From Aquabacterium sp. J223 (GTDB taxonomy: Bacteria; Pseudomonadota; Gammaproteobacteria; Burkholderiales; Burkholderiaceae_C): DNA of 64,000 bases. Location of the stretch: positions 3,948,501 to 4,012,500 of the forward strand of contig NZ_CP088297.1 of NCBI RefSeq assembly GCF_024666615.1, in the 5' to 3' direction. Below are positions 1 through 10,493 of the stretch, one piece after another. A program made the translations under genes and the position numbers. Position 1 is the first letter of the stretch; every line of letters starts with the position of its first letter. Under the pieces are notes generated by a model. The model searched no databases and was not told the origin of the DNA. It saw only the letters and a list, made by a program, of their open reading frames with translations.

Positions 1-413
1 GCGCCCTTCGTCGTGCCGAGCGCAATGAGCAAGGCCGGGGTCGACGTGATGACCAAGTCGCTGGCCATCGAATGGGGGCCGCACGGCATCCGCCTCAACG
101 CCATCGCGCCCGGCATCTTCCCGACCGAAGGCGCCAACAAGCGGCTGAGCCCGAACACCGACTGGAAGGACGACAACGTGCACAACCCCATGAACCGGGT
201 CGGCCGCATGAGCGAGCTGCAGAACCTGGCCGTCTTCCTGATGGCCGACGGCGTGGAATGGCTCACCGGCGAGACCATCGCCATCGACGGCGCCGGGCAC
301 CGGCAGAACGGCGCCTCGTTCACCGAGCTGGCCGGCCTGAACGATGCGCAGTGGCGCGAGATGCGCGAGTCCATCCGCGCACAGGACCGGCGCGACAAGG
401 CCGCGACCCCGGC

Positions 414-417
<4 letters not shown>
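1..417 (+). CDS. SDR oxidoreductase, DECR (2,4-dienoyl-CoA reductase)-like, 5' end missing
   Basis: This is the C-terminal 138 residues of a short-chain dehydrogenase/reductase whose start lies before the window. The visible part begins at the active-site region PSAMSKAG. The usual YxxxK is replaced by SxxxK (Ser7, Lys11 of the visible part), as in mitochondrial 2,4-dienoyl-CoA reductase, and the following stretch (SLAIEWGPHGIRLNAIAPG) is also of that type. The C-terminal LTGETIAIDGAG segment is typical of SDRs. It overlaps the next gene by 4 bases (ATGA) and so is translationally coupled to an acyl-CoA ligase, which fits a role on CoA thioesters. The exact substrate cannot be read from the fragment. 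Confidence 0.85.
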
Positions 418-1945
<1,528 letters not shown>

Positions 1946-1949
<4 letters not shown>

Positions 1950-3883
1950 GCGCCCGCTGGCCTTCCCTGCAGGCGCTGCTCGCACCGGCGTCGGTCGCCG
2001 TGGTCGGCGCATCGGACAACCCGGACAAGGTCGGCGGGCGGCCGCTGCGCTACCTGCTGCAGCAGGGCTTCGCCGGCCGTGTGCACGCCGTCAACCCGCG
2101 CGCGACCACGGTCCAGGGGCTGCCGGCCCACGCCTCGCTGGCCGAGCTGCCGGAGGTGCCCGACGCCGCGGTGCTCTGCGTCTCCGCCGACCAGGCCGAG
2201 GCGCAGCTCGCGCTGTGCGCCCGGCTCGGGGTGCGCCAGGCGCTGCTCTTCGCCTCCGGCTATGCCGAGGTGGGTGAGGACGGCCGGCGCCGGCAGCAGC
2301 GGCTGCTCGACCTCTGCCGCGAGGGCGGCGTGCGCCTGGTCGGACCGAACAGCATCGGCGTGGCCAGCTTCGACAGCGGCGCGGTGCTGTCCTTCGCCTC
2401 CATCTACAGCGACCATGCGCCGCAGGACGGCCCGGTGGCCATCGTGTCGCAAAGCGGAGCCTTCGGCGTCACGCTGTACGCGCTGCTTCGGCAGGCCGGC
2501 ATCGGCGTGCGCTGCGTCGCGGCCACCGGCAACGAGGCGGACCTGAACTGCGCCGACTTCATCGCCGCCATGGCGCTGCAGGGCGGCGTGCGGCTGCTGC
2601 TGCTGTACCTGGAGCAGGTGCCGGATGCGGCACGCCTGGAGGCGGCCCTCGTCATGGCACGCGACGCCGGCATGGCGGTCGTCGCCGTGCGGGCGGCCCG
2701 GTCGCCGGAGGGCCGTGGCGCGGCGCAGTGCCACACCGGCTCGAACGGTGCCGGCGGCCCGGTGCTGGACGCGCTGTTCGCCGCCGCCGGCTGTCGCACG
2801 GTGGCCGACCTCGGCGAGCTCGTCGCCGGCGTGCCCCTGTACCTGGCGGCCAGCGCGGGCACCGGGCCTTCGCCGGCCGTGCCGCGGCTGGCCATCGTCA
2901 GCAACTCGGGCGCCTCCTGCGTGATGGCCGCCGACCAGGCGCACCTGCTGGGGCTGCCGCTGGCGGCGCTGGGCGCCGGCACCGTGCGCCAGCTCGACGC
3001 GCTGCTGCCGGCGTTCTCCCTCGGCCGCAACCCGATCGACCTCACCGCCATGCTGCTGGCCGACCCCGCGCTGCTGGGCGCGGTGATGCGCTGCGTGCTC
3101 GACGACGATGCGGTCGACGCGGCGGTGCTGGGGCTGCTGGCGATCGGCGGGCCGAGCTACGACGTCGCCCGCTTCGCGGCGGAGGTCCACGAGGCCGCGG
3201 CGCGGGCCGGCAAGCCGGTCGTCATGCACAGCGCACAGCACGAGGTGCGGCAGGCCTTCGTGGCACGCGGGCTGGCGGTGTCCGCCAGCGAGGGCGAGGC
3301 CCTGCGCGTGCTGCAGGGCTTCGCCGCCCACCGAGCCGGTGCGGCGGCGGCCGCGCCGCTTCGTCCTCCCCCGCGGGAGGCGGCGACACCGCACCGCGAC
3401 GATGGCGACGCAACGCCCGACGCCCCGCTGGCGCTGGACGGCATCGCCGCGCTGCGCGCCTTGAAGGACGGCCCCGCCCGCTGCGGCCCGTGGCTGACCG
3501 TCGACCAGGCCACGATCCAGCGCTTCGCCGAGGCCACCGGCGACCGGCAATGGATCCACCTCGACGTCGACCGCGCGGCGCGTGAGTCGCCCTACGGCCG
3601 CACCATCGCGCACGGCCTGCTCACCCTGTCGCTGCTGCCCACGTTGCTGGCCGGCCTGTTCAGCTACCCGGGCCGCAAGACCAGCGTCAACTACGGTTTC
3701 GACCGGGTGCGCTTCACCGCCGCGGTGCCCGAGGGCGGCCGGGTGCGGCCGGTGGTGCGGCTGGCCGACCTGGACGAATTGCAGCCCGGCGAGGCGCGGG
3801 TGGCCTGGGACGTCACGCTCGAGCTCGAAGGCAGCGCGCGGCCGGCGCTCGTCGCTCGCTGGCTGGTGCAGATGCGGTACTGA
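1946..3883 (+). CDS. Fusion: NDP-forming acyl-CoA synthetase alpha region + MaoC-like hydratase
   Basis: A 645-residue protein in two parts. Residues 1 to about 460 match the alpha (CoA-binding and succinyl-CoA-ligase-like) portion of NDP-forming acyl-CoA synthetases: a Rossmann start VAVVGASDNPDKVGG, the central VSQSGAFG motif and a family-type HTG motif (QCHTGSNGAGG). The usual ATP-grasp (beta) portion is missing. From about residue 490 there is instead a MaoC/hot-dog hydratase domain with the FAEATGDRQWIHLD and SPYGRTIAHGLLTLSLLP motifs. A Pro/Arg/Ala-rich linker joins the two. The start is the ATG overlapping the upstream stop. Without ATP-grasp the first half may only bind CoA esters, so hydration of an enoyl-CoA is the safest activity; this is inference. 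Confidence 0.8.
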
Positions 3884-3916
3884 CGCCGCCCCCGGGGGGA
3901 CCGCCGGGCGATGCCG

Positions 3917-4621
3917 TCAGGCGTGGTCCAGCCCGGCGATGAAGATGGAGAACACGTCGCCGCCGATCTTCAGCGGCGCGTCCTTGCGCACGATGTCCCA
4001 GGCGTTCTGCCGGTCCACCATCAGCGTGGCCATGCCATGGCAGGCGGTCCAGGCGGCGAGCGCCGCCCGGCGGGTGCGCGCCAGCGGCACGTCGCGCGAG
4101 CTGAGGTACTCGCCCACCGCCGTCTCCAGGATGCCGTAGGAGCGCCGGGCCGCCTGCTCCAGGTCCGGGAACTGGGCCTTGTCCGGGATGTCGGGGCCGA
4201 ACATGACGTGGAACAGCGCGCCATGGTCGACGGCGAACTGCAGGTGCGCCAGCATCACCGCCAGCAGCCGCTCGCGCGGGTCGGTCTTGTGGCGCAGCGC
4301 GCCGATGCGCTGCTCGAACAGCAGCCGGAAGCCGTGCGCCGCGATGGCGGCCAGGTAGGCGGCCTTGCCCTCGAAGTGGTGCAGCGGCGCGGTCTGCGAG
4401 ACGCCGACGTCGCGCGCCGCGCGGCGCAGCGTCAGCGCGGCCGCGCCTTCGGTGTCGAGGATCTCCACGCCGCGCAGCACCAGCGCGTCGCGCAGGTTGC
4501 CGTGGTGGTACGTGGCGGGCCGGGGGGCCTCGACCGCCGCCGGCGGCGCCGTGGCCGAGCCGCCGGCCTTCACCGCCCGCGGTGCGGTCGTTCCTGCGGT
4601 GGGTCGGGGGGAGGTGGGCAT
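3917..4621 (-). CDS. TetR-family regulator
   Basis: A 234-residue TetR-family repressor. After a 38-residue Ala/Pro-rich leader comes the helix-turn-helix domain, with YHHGNLRDALVLRG, then LRRAARDVGVSQTAPLHHFEGKAAYLAAI as its recognition helix region (quoted in part; about residues 39-85). The C-terminal ligand domain resembles the WHG-type of TetR regulators. It starts only 3 bases after the stop of the other tetR gene, so the two are co-transcribed leftward, away from the catabolic operon that starts at 5617. The ligand is not predictable; an acyl- or aryl-CoA is a guess from context. Confidence 0.88.
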   Translation of the reverse strand: MPTSPRPTAGTTAPRAVKAGGSATAPPAAVEAPRPATYHHGNLRDALVLRGVEILDTEGAAALTLRRAARDVGVSQTAPLHHFEGKAAYLAAIAAHGFRLLFEQRIGALRHKTDPRERLLAVMLAHLQFAVDHGALFHVMFGPDIPDKAQFPDLEQAARRSYGILETAVGEYLSSRDVPLARTRRAALAAWTACHGMATLMVDRQNAWDIVRKDAPLKIGGDVFSIFIAGLDHA

Positions 4622-4624
4622 GCG

Positions 4625-5488
4625 TCAGTCCGAGGAGGAAGCCGGACGCCTGGGGACGGCCCGCTTCCTGGCGGTGGGCGAAGTGTCTTGCAAACCCGGC
4701 GCGGTGGAACCGGGGGGCCGGCTGCGCCGGCGCGGCTTCGGCGCCGCGGCGGCCGGCGGCAGCCACGCGGCGAAGCCGTCCAGCAGCAGCTGGAGGCCGG
4801 CCTCCAGGGTGGTGCCGACGTCGAGCCCGCTGAAGGGTTTAACGAGGAACGCGGCACCCGGCATCTGGTCGGCGCCGGCCCGCGAGACGTAGCCGAGGAT
4901 GAAGTCGGCGTGTTCGCTCGGGCTCTGGTGGAACGCCGCCGCGCTGCCCACGCTGACGATGAACAGCATCAGCAGGTGGTAGGCCAGCGCCGCCTGCTCA
5001 CGGCTGAAGCCGGCCGACTGGAAGATGCGGCCCATGTGGTCGAAGAACACCAGGCCCCAGTCGGTCTCGCCCGGCTGCACCTTCTGGAACAGCCGGAAGC
5101 GGTTGTGCGTGGCGATGTAGCTGGCCAGGCCCGGCCAGCGCTGGTGGCTGTCGTGCATCAGCCGCGCCGTGGTGGCCAGGTCGGTGCGCCAGTCGCCGGT
5201 CAGCGGCGGCATGCGGGCCATGCGGTCCTGCAGCGCGTGGTTGAGCACCGCGCTGAGCAGCTCGTCGCGGCTGCCGATGTAGTAGTGGATCAGCGCCGGC
5301 GTCACGTCCATCTCGCGCGCCAGCCGCAGGATGGTGATGTCGTTCAGCGGTTCGCAGCGCGCCAGCGCCACCGCCTTGAGCACCACCGCCTCTCGCGACA
5401 ACTCCGGCCCGCCGTCGCGCGGGCGGCGGCCCGGGCGACGGGCCGCGGGTGTCTTCGTCGCCGGCTTCTGCTTCGCTCGCACGTTCAT
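4625..5488 (-). CDS. TetR-family regulator, likely controller of the divergent aryl-CoA operon
   Basis: A 287-residue TetR-family protein with a basic Ala/Pro/Lys-rich N-terminus, a helix-turn-helix around residues 55-80 (ILRLAREMDVTPALIHYYIG) and an all-helical C-terminal ligand domain. I chose the ATG at 5488. An in-frame GTG at 5548 would lie inside the palindromic operator-like site at 5543-5555 and is therefore unlikely. The gene is divergent from the alpha/beta hydrolase at 5617 with two matching palindromes between, which points to autoregulation and control of that operon. It is followed after 3 bases by a second tetR gene. Confidence 0.88.
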   Translation of the reverse strand: MNVRAKQKPATKTPAARRPGRRPRDGGPELSREAVVLKAVALARCEPLNDITILRLAREMDVTPALIHYYIGSRDELLSAVLNHALQDRMARMPPLTGDWRTDLATTARLMHDSHQRWPGLASYIATHNRFRLFQKVQPGETDWGLVFFDHMGRIFQSAGFSREQAALAYHLLMLFIVSVGSAAAFHQSPSEHADFILGYVSRAGADQMPGAAFLVKPFSGLDVGTTLEAGLQLLLDGFAAWLPPAAAAPKPRRRSRPPGSTAPGLQDTSPTARKRAVPRRPASSSD

Positions 5489-5542
5489 CCGGGCAGCGTA
5501 ACCGATGGCCCGTCGACGGCCGGGGGTGGGTTCGACCTTATT

Positions 5543-5555
5543 TGACACCGTGTCA
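5543..5555. promoter_or_regulatory. Operator-like palindrome, site 1
   Basis: TGACAC-C-GTGTCA is a perfect 13-base palindrome about an odd central base, 54 bases upstream of the tetR start at 5488. Site 2 at 5587-5599 has the same geometry. This is the expected form of a TetR-family operator. Direct observation of the palindrome; binding is inferred. Confidence 0.7.
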
Positions 5556-5586
5556 GTTCCAGCCCTAACCTGCGCGTCGCGTTAAT

Positions 5587-5599
5587 TGACGTGGTGTCA
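5587..5599. promoter_or_regulatory. Operator-like palindrome, site 2
   Basis: TGACGT-G-GTGTCA has the same 13-base layout as site 1, with two mismatches in the left half. Its centre is 44 bases from the centre of site 1 (5549 to 5593). It lies immediately before the ribosome binding site (AAGGAG) and ATG of the operon at 5617, so bound repressor would cover the transcription or translation start. Confidence 0.65.
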
Positions 5600-5616
5600 A
5601 AAGGAGCGACGACACG

Positions 5617-6879
5617 ATGGCCAGCCCTTCCTCCCCTGCCGGTGCCACGGGCGCGGTGACGGCCGGCATGCGCGGTGCGTCGTGGACCGCCGAGCGGCTG
5701 CACCGGCCCTTCGACACCCGGCCCTGCCCGCTCGCCACCGAAGACGGGCAGCGCGTGCTCGGCTTCCTCTTCTCGCGCGGGGGCGAGAAGGGCGTGGTCT
5801 TCGTCATGCACCCGCGCGAGATGGTGGTCACCCACTACCTGGTGCCCGACCTGCTGGACGCCGGCTGGGCCTGCTGGGTGCAGGGGCCGCGTTCGGTCGG
5901 CAACGACCTGCGGCTGGAGCACGAACTGGCGCTGCACGACGTGGCCGCCGGCATGCGGCACCTGCGTTCGCTCGGTTTCGCGACCATCGTCCAGCTCGGC
6001 AACTCCGGCGGCGCCGGGCTGTTCGCTTTCTACAACCAGCAGGCCATGCTCGACGGCGAGCGGCGGCTTCGCCACACCCCGGCCGGGCGGCCCACGAAGC
6101 TGGAGTCGGCCAACCTGCCGGTGGCGGACGGCCTGGTCTTCCTGTCGCCGCACCCCGGACAGGGCGCGCTGCTGATGAGCGGCATCGACCCGTCCGTCAC
6201 CGACGAGGCCGACCCGTTCTCCTGCGACCCCGCGCTCGACCCGTTCGATGCGAAGAACGGCTTTCGCCGCCCGCCGGAGTCGTCGCGCTACGCGCCCGAG
6301 TTCGTCGCGCGCTACCGCGCCGCGCAGCGCGAGCGCGTGGCCCGCATCGACCGCATCGCGCTCGACCTGGTCGCCCGCCGTCGCGACGCCCGCCAGCGCC
6401 TCAAGGAGGCCCCCAGCCGGCGCGACAAGCTGGTCGCCAGCCACCAGCCGGTGTTCACCGTGTGGCGGACCGATGCCGACCTGCGCAGCTGGGACACCTC
6501 GCTCGACCCGTCGGACCGCACGGTCGGCACGCTGTGGGGCGCGGACCCGGCGGCGTCCAACCTCGGCAGCGTCGGCTTCGGCCGCGTGGTGACGCCCGAG
6601 TCCTGGCTGTCCACCTGGTCGGGGCTGCAGTCGCGGGCCTCGATGGCGCTGTGCGCGCCGTCGGTGCAGCAACCGGTGCTGTTGGTCGAGTACAGCGGCG
6701 ACAACGCCGTCTTTCCGGCCGACATCGATGCCATCGAGGCCGCCATCGGCAGTCCGCACAAGCAGCGCGTGACGGTGCGCGGCAACCACCACGGCATGGC
6801 CCTGGCGGAGGGCGAGCCGTCCGGCCAGGCGGTCGCCGGCGAGCACGTCACGCGATGGCTGACCGAGAACTTCGGCTGA
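5617..6879 (+). CDS. Alpha/beta-hydrolase family protein
   Basis: A 420-residue cytoplasmic alpha/beta hydrolase. The nucleophile elbow is GNSGGAG (Ser within VQLGNSGGAGLFAF), the probable acid is the Asp of EYSGDNAVFPADI and the probable base is the His of GNHHGMAL near the C-terminus. A long insert rich in charged residues separates the core from the acid. The start is supported by AAAAGGAG 9-16 bases upstream. It is the first gene of the operon controlled from the two palindromes. An esterase releasing the aromatic acid used by the later enzymes would fit, but hydrolysis of a ring-cleavage product is also possible. Confidence 0.8.
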   Translation: MASPSSPAGATGAVTAGMRGASWTAERLHRPFDTRPCPLATEDGQRVLGFLFSRGGEKGVVFVMHPREMVVTHYLVPDLLDAGWACWVQGPRSVGNDLRLEHELALHDVAAGMRHLRSLGFATIVQLGNSGGAGLFAFYNQQAMLDGERRLRHTPAGRPTKLESANLPVADGLVFLSPHPGQGALLMSGIDPSVTDEADPFSCDPALDPFDAKNGFRRPPESSRYAPEFVARYRAAQRERVARIDRIALDLVARRRDARQRLKEAPSRRDKLVASHQPVFTVWRTDADLRSWDTSLDPSDRTVGTLWGADPAASNLGSVGFGRVVTPESWLSTWSGLQSRASMALCAPSVQQPVLLVEYSGDNAVFPADIDAIEAAIGSPHKQRVTVRGNHHGMALAEGEPSGQAVAGEHVTRWLTENFG

Positions 6880-6922
6880 GCTGCGACGGCCGACGACGAC
6901 GACACAACGAAGGAGACGACCC

Positions 6923-7900
6923 ATGCAAAAACGAACCTTGCTGTCCGGGCTGGCCTGCGTGCTGGCGCTGGGGCTGGCGCCCCTCGGCACCACGGCGCTG
7001 GCCCAGCCGGGCCGGCAGCCGATCCGCATCGTCGTGCCGGCGCCGGCCGGCAGCGCGCCCGACGTGGTCGCACGCCTGATCGGCGAGCAGTTCCGGGCCC
7101 GCTTCGGCCAGCCGGTGGTGGTCGAGAACCGGGCCGGGGCGGGCGGCATCCTGGCCGTCAACGCCGTGCGCGGCACCGAGCCCAACGGCACCACGCTGCT
7201 GTTCGCCCAGGCCGCGGTGGTGACGGTCACGCCCCACACCTACAAGGAAGGCAAGTACGACATGGAGCGCGACTTCGAGACGGTCGGCGCCGTGGCCTAC
7301 ACGCCGATGCTCTTCGTCGCCAACATCGACAAGGGCCCGAAGAGCTGGGCCGAGGCGGTGCAGCTGATGAAGTCGCAGCCGGGCGGGCCGTCGATGGGCA
7401 ACCCCACGCGGACCTCCATTCCGCACCTGGCGGCCGAACGGGCCGGGCAGGCGGTGGGCGGCAGCTTCCAGAACGTGTCCTTCAGCAACACCGGCCAGGG
7501 CATCCAGGCGGTGGTCAACGGCGACACGCTGATGTACGTCGACGGCACCGCGCCGCTGGTGCCGCTGGTCAAGGCCGGCCGGCTGCGGGCGCTGGCCGTC
7601 GCCTCGGACAAGGTGCTGCCCGGTCTGGAGGGCATCCCGCTGGCGCAGGAGCAGGTGCCGGGGCTCGAGGTGTCCGGCTGGTTCATGATCTTCGCCAGCA
7701 AGGGCACGCCACGTCCGGTGCTGGAGCAGCTGAACCAGGCGATGAACGCCGCGCTGAAAACGCCCGAGGTGGTGGACAAGATGCGCGAGCTGGGCAACTA
7801 CCCGCTGGGCGGCTCGCTGGCCGACGCCGGCGACTTCCTGCGGCGCGAGAAGCAGCAGTGGGCGGAGGTGATCCGCAAGTCCAACCTGCAGCCGGAGTGA
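6923..7900 (+). CDS. Bug-family (tripartite tricarboxylate transporter) substrate-binding protein
   Basis: A 325-residue periplasmic receptor. A signal peptide of about 28 residues (MQKRTLLSG...ALAQ) precedes the family start QPIRIVVPAPAGSAPDVVARL. The conserved VENRAGAGG and PNGTTLLFA-type motifs follow. Receptors of this family bind carboxylates, often aromatic acids or dicarboxylates. No TctA/TctB membrane genes occur in the window, which is usual for Burkholderiales where receptors outnumber transporters. Its place before an aryl-AMP ligase suggests it captures the operon's aromatic acid or a relative. A good GGAG site precedes the ATG. Confidence 0.93.
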   Translation: MQKRTLLSGLACVLALGLAPLGTTALAQPGRQPIRIVVPAPAGSAPDVVARLIGEQFRARFGQPVVVENRAGAGGILAVNAVRGTEPNGTTLLFAQAAVVTVTPHTYKEGKYDMERDFETVGAVAYTPMLFVANIDKGPKSWAEAVQLMKSQPGGPSMGNPTRTSIPHLAAERAGQAVGGSFQNVSFSNTGQGIQAVVNGDTLMYVDGTAPLVPLVKAGRLRALAVASDKVLPGLEGIPLAQEQVPGLEVSGWFMIFASKGTPRPVLEQLNQAMNAALKTPEVVDKMRELGNYPLGGSLADAGDFLRREKQQWAEVIRKSNLQPE

Positions 7901-7905
7901 GGGCG

Positions 7906-9603
7906 ATGCCGTTGTCCGCCCCTTCGCCCGCCCCGACCGCCCCGCGCATCGGCGTGCGCCAGCCGATGCCCGGCGTGGTCTACCCCGATGCGGCGACGCT
8001 GCAGCGCTACGTCGACGCCGGTGCGCTCGGCCACGAGACGTTGCCCGGCGTCTTCCGCGCCACCGCGGCCGCGCATGGCGACCGGCTGGCGCTCGCCGGC
8101 CCCGAACGGCGCATGACCTACCGCGAGCTGGACCGCGTCACCGACCGGCTGGCCGCCGCGCTGCTGCGCGAGGGCCTGGCGCCGCTGGACCGCGTGGTGT
8201 TCCAGCTCGGCAACTGCCCCGAGCTGGTGTTCTGCTGGCTGGCCTGCCTGAAGGCCGGGCTGATCCCCATCTGCACGCTGGCGGCCCACCGCGAGCGCGA
8301 GATCGGCTACCTGGCGCAGCTGGCCGAGGCGAAGCTGCACCTGGTGCAGGGCGACGACCCGAAGTTCGACGACATCGGCTTCGCGCGGCGCATGCAGACG
8401 CAGGTGCCGACGCTGCGCCGCATCCTGCAGGCGCGGGGACGGTCCCAGGACGGCGTGCTGCACGTCCATGCGCTGATCGACTCCGTGGGCGACGAGGAGG
8501 CCCGCCAGCGGCTGGCGCAGGTCGAGCTCGACCCGTTCCAGGTGGCGGTCTTCCAGCTCTCCGGCGGCACCACCGGCGTGCCGAAGATCATCCCGCGCAT
8601 GCACAACGACTACGTGTGCAACATGCAGGCCGTCGCGCGGTGGATGGGCTACCGGCCCGGCGAGGTGCTGTTCATGCCCCTGCCCATGGTGCACAACCTG
8701 AACATGGGCTGCTTCTTCGGCCCGTTCCTGCTCACCGGCGGCACGGTGACGATCGCGCCCGACCTGCGGCCCGAGTCGCTGATCGCGCTCATCGCGCAGG
8801 AGAAGCCGCAGTGGCTGGTGGTGATGGGGCCCATCCTCGCGCGGCTGGAGACGGCCATCTCGAGCGGCGCGCTGGATTTCTCCGGCATCCGCGGCGTGGT
8901 CACGCCGAGCGGGGTGGTCAAGCTGCGCCAGCTGCTCGGCGGCGCCCCCGTCTACACCATCTTCGGCATGACCGAAGGCGTGATCATGCTGACCCGCGAA
9001 GGCGACCCGCCCGAGGTGCTGGACCACACCAACGGCCGGCCGGTGCACCCGCTCGACGAGGTGCGCATCCTGGTGCCGGGCACCGAGACCGACGTGGCGC
9101 CCGGCGAGGCCGGCGAGCCGGCCTTCCGCGGTCCCTACACGCTGCACGGCTACTACAAGGCCGAGGAACGCAACCGCGAGGCCTTCACCCGCGACGGCCA
9201 CTACCGGTCCGGCGACCTGATGGTCGAGCAGCGCATCGGGGGCCGCAGCCACTACGTCTTCAAGGGCCGCCTGAAGGACGTCATCAGCCGGGGCGGCGAG
9301 AAGGTTAACGCCGACGAGGTGGAGGAAGCGGTGTGCGCCCACCCGGCCGTGGCGTCCTGTGCCGTGATCGGCATGCCGGACCCGGTGTTCGACGAACGCG
9401 TCTGCGTCTTCGTGCTGCTGCGCGAAGGCCGCGCGGCGCCGACGGTGGCCGAACTCGGCGCCTTCCTTCAGGACTACGGCATGGCCAAGTACAAGTGGCC
9501 CGAACGCGTGGAGACGGTGGACGCCTTCCCCACCACGCATTCGGGCAAGACCAGCAAGCCGGCGCTGCGAGAGCTGCTGATGCAGCGCCTCCAGTCCCAT
9601 TGA
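7906..9603 (+). CDS. Aryl-acid AMP ligase (DhbE/EntE/SdgA type)
   Basis: A 565-residue ANL-superfamily enzyme most like the 2,3-dihydroxybenzoate/salicylate-AMP ligases. Diagnostic segments are FQLSGGTTGVPKIIPRMHND (AMP-binding loop), FGMTEG, the hinge GRLKDVISRGGEKVNADEVE and the C-terminal HSGKTSK lysine region. The ATG at 7906, five bases after the preceding stop, is preferred over an upstream GTG that would overlap it. With the flavoenzyme and thioesterase downstream it recalls the Streptomyces sdg salicylate route, in which salicylate is adenylated and thioesterified before 5-hydroxylation. The true substrate may be salicylate, anthranilate or a related 2-substituted benzoate. Confidence 0.85.
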   Translation: MPLSAPSPAPTAPRIGVRQPMPGVVYPDAATLQRYVDAGALGHETLPGVFRATAAAHGDRLALAGPERRMTYRELDRVTDRLAAALLREGLAPLDRVVFQLGNCPELVFCWLACLKAGLIPICTLAAHREREIGYLAQLAEAKLHLVQGDDPKFDDIGFARRMQTQVPTLRRILQARGRSQDGVLHVHALIDSVGDEEARQRLAQVELDPFQVAVFQLSGGTTGVPKIIPRMHNDYVCNMQAVARWMGYRPGEVLFMPLPMVHNLNMGCFFGPFLLTGGTVTIAPDLRPESLIALIAQEKPQWLVVMGPILARLETAISSGALDFSGIRGVVTPSGVVKLRQLLGGAPVYTIFGMTEGVIMLTREGDPPEVLDHTNGRPVHPLDEVRILVPGTETDVAPGEAGEPAFRGPYTLHGYYKAEERNREAFTRDGHYRSGDLMVEQRIGGRSHYVFKGRLKDVISRGGEKVNADEVEEAVCAHPAVASCAVIGMPDPVFDERVCVFVLLREGRAAPTVAELGAFLQDYGMAKYKWPERVETVDAFPTTHSGKTSKPALRELLMQRLQSH

Positions 9604-9623
9604 CGCCCGAAAGCGAGAACGCC

Positions 9624-10493
9624 ATGAACCGCTCCGACGACGCGCCCGTGCTCAAGGGTGTCCACCACACCGCGCGACCGACCTGGAAGCTGCGCGAGAC
9701 CGTCGAGTTCTACCGTGACAAGCTGGGCCTGCCGCTGGTGCACGCCATCTCCGCGCGCGGCTGGGGGCCGGACAACCACCCGGACTTCCTGCACTTCTTC
9801 TTCCGCTCGGGCAAGGGCAGCACGATCGCCTTCTTCTACTACATCGGCGCCGAGCAGCCGGCGTACACCATGCCGGTGGACGACTACCGCTCGCGCGCCA
9901 CGCACACCGCCTGGCAGGTCGACACGCTGGACGAGCTGAAGGCCTGGCGCGACCGGGTGGAGTCGCAGGGCATCGCCCTGAAGTACCAACTGCGCCACGA
10001 ACTGATCGAGTCGATCTACTTCCACGACCCGAACGGCTACCCGATCGAGATCACCTGCGAGGTGCGCCCGATGACGGCGGTGGACGCACGGGACGCCGAG
10101 CACACCCTGGAAGCGGCGATGGCACGCGAGGACGCCCAGCGGCTCGACGGCCGGCGCTTCGAGAGCATCGACCAGGTGTGGCGGGGCAAGGCCGACGCGC
10201 TCGGCGGCGCCGGCGACGGGCTGGCGGTGCTCTACGTGCTCGACGTGCCGGAGTTCGCGCCGCTGGTGGCGGCCGGCCGGGCGGACCCCGCCGTGCAGGT
10301 GGACCGGGCGGACGCCGAGGGCTACTGGCGGCTGGCCTCCGGGCAGCGGCTGCGCTTCGAGCGCAAGGCGCTGGGCTTCGTGCCGGCGCTGTGGAACGCC
10401 GCGCTCACCGGCGGCTTCCGCGGCGAGGTGCGGTCCTTCGACCGCCAGTGCCTGGAGATCGTGCCCCAGGGCGCGGCCGGGAGCGCGCCATGA
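9624..10493 (+). CDS. VOC-superfamily protein (extradiol-dioxygenase/glyoxalase fold)
   Basis: A 289-residue protein. Residues about 10-145 form a vicinal-oxygen-chelate domain with candidate metal ligands in VHHTA (His14 or 15), THTAWQV and the C-terminal YPIEIT glutamate. The remaining 145 residues have no motif I recognise. Such domains act in ring cleavage, isomerisation or epimerisation of CoA esters. The start follows an AAAGCGAGAAC leader; the end overlaps the flavoenzyme gene as ATGA at 10490-10493, so the two products are made together. Its role in the pathway is unresolved. Confidence 0.75.
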   Translation: MNRSDDAPVLKGVHHTARPTWKLRETVEFYRDKLGLPLVHAISARGWGPDNHPDFLHFFFRSGKGSTIAFFYYIGAEQPAYTMPVDDYRSRATHTAWQVDTLDELKAWRDRVESQGIALKYQLRHELIESIYFHDPNGYPIEITCEVRPMTAVDARDAEHTLEAAMAREDAQRLDGRRFESIDQVWRGKADALGGAGDGLAVLYVLDVPEFAPLVAAGRADPAVQVDRADAEGYWRLASGQRLRFERKALGFVPALWNAALTGGFRGEVRSFDRQCLEIVPQGAAGSAP

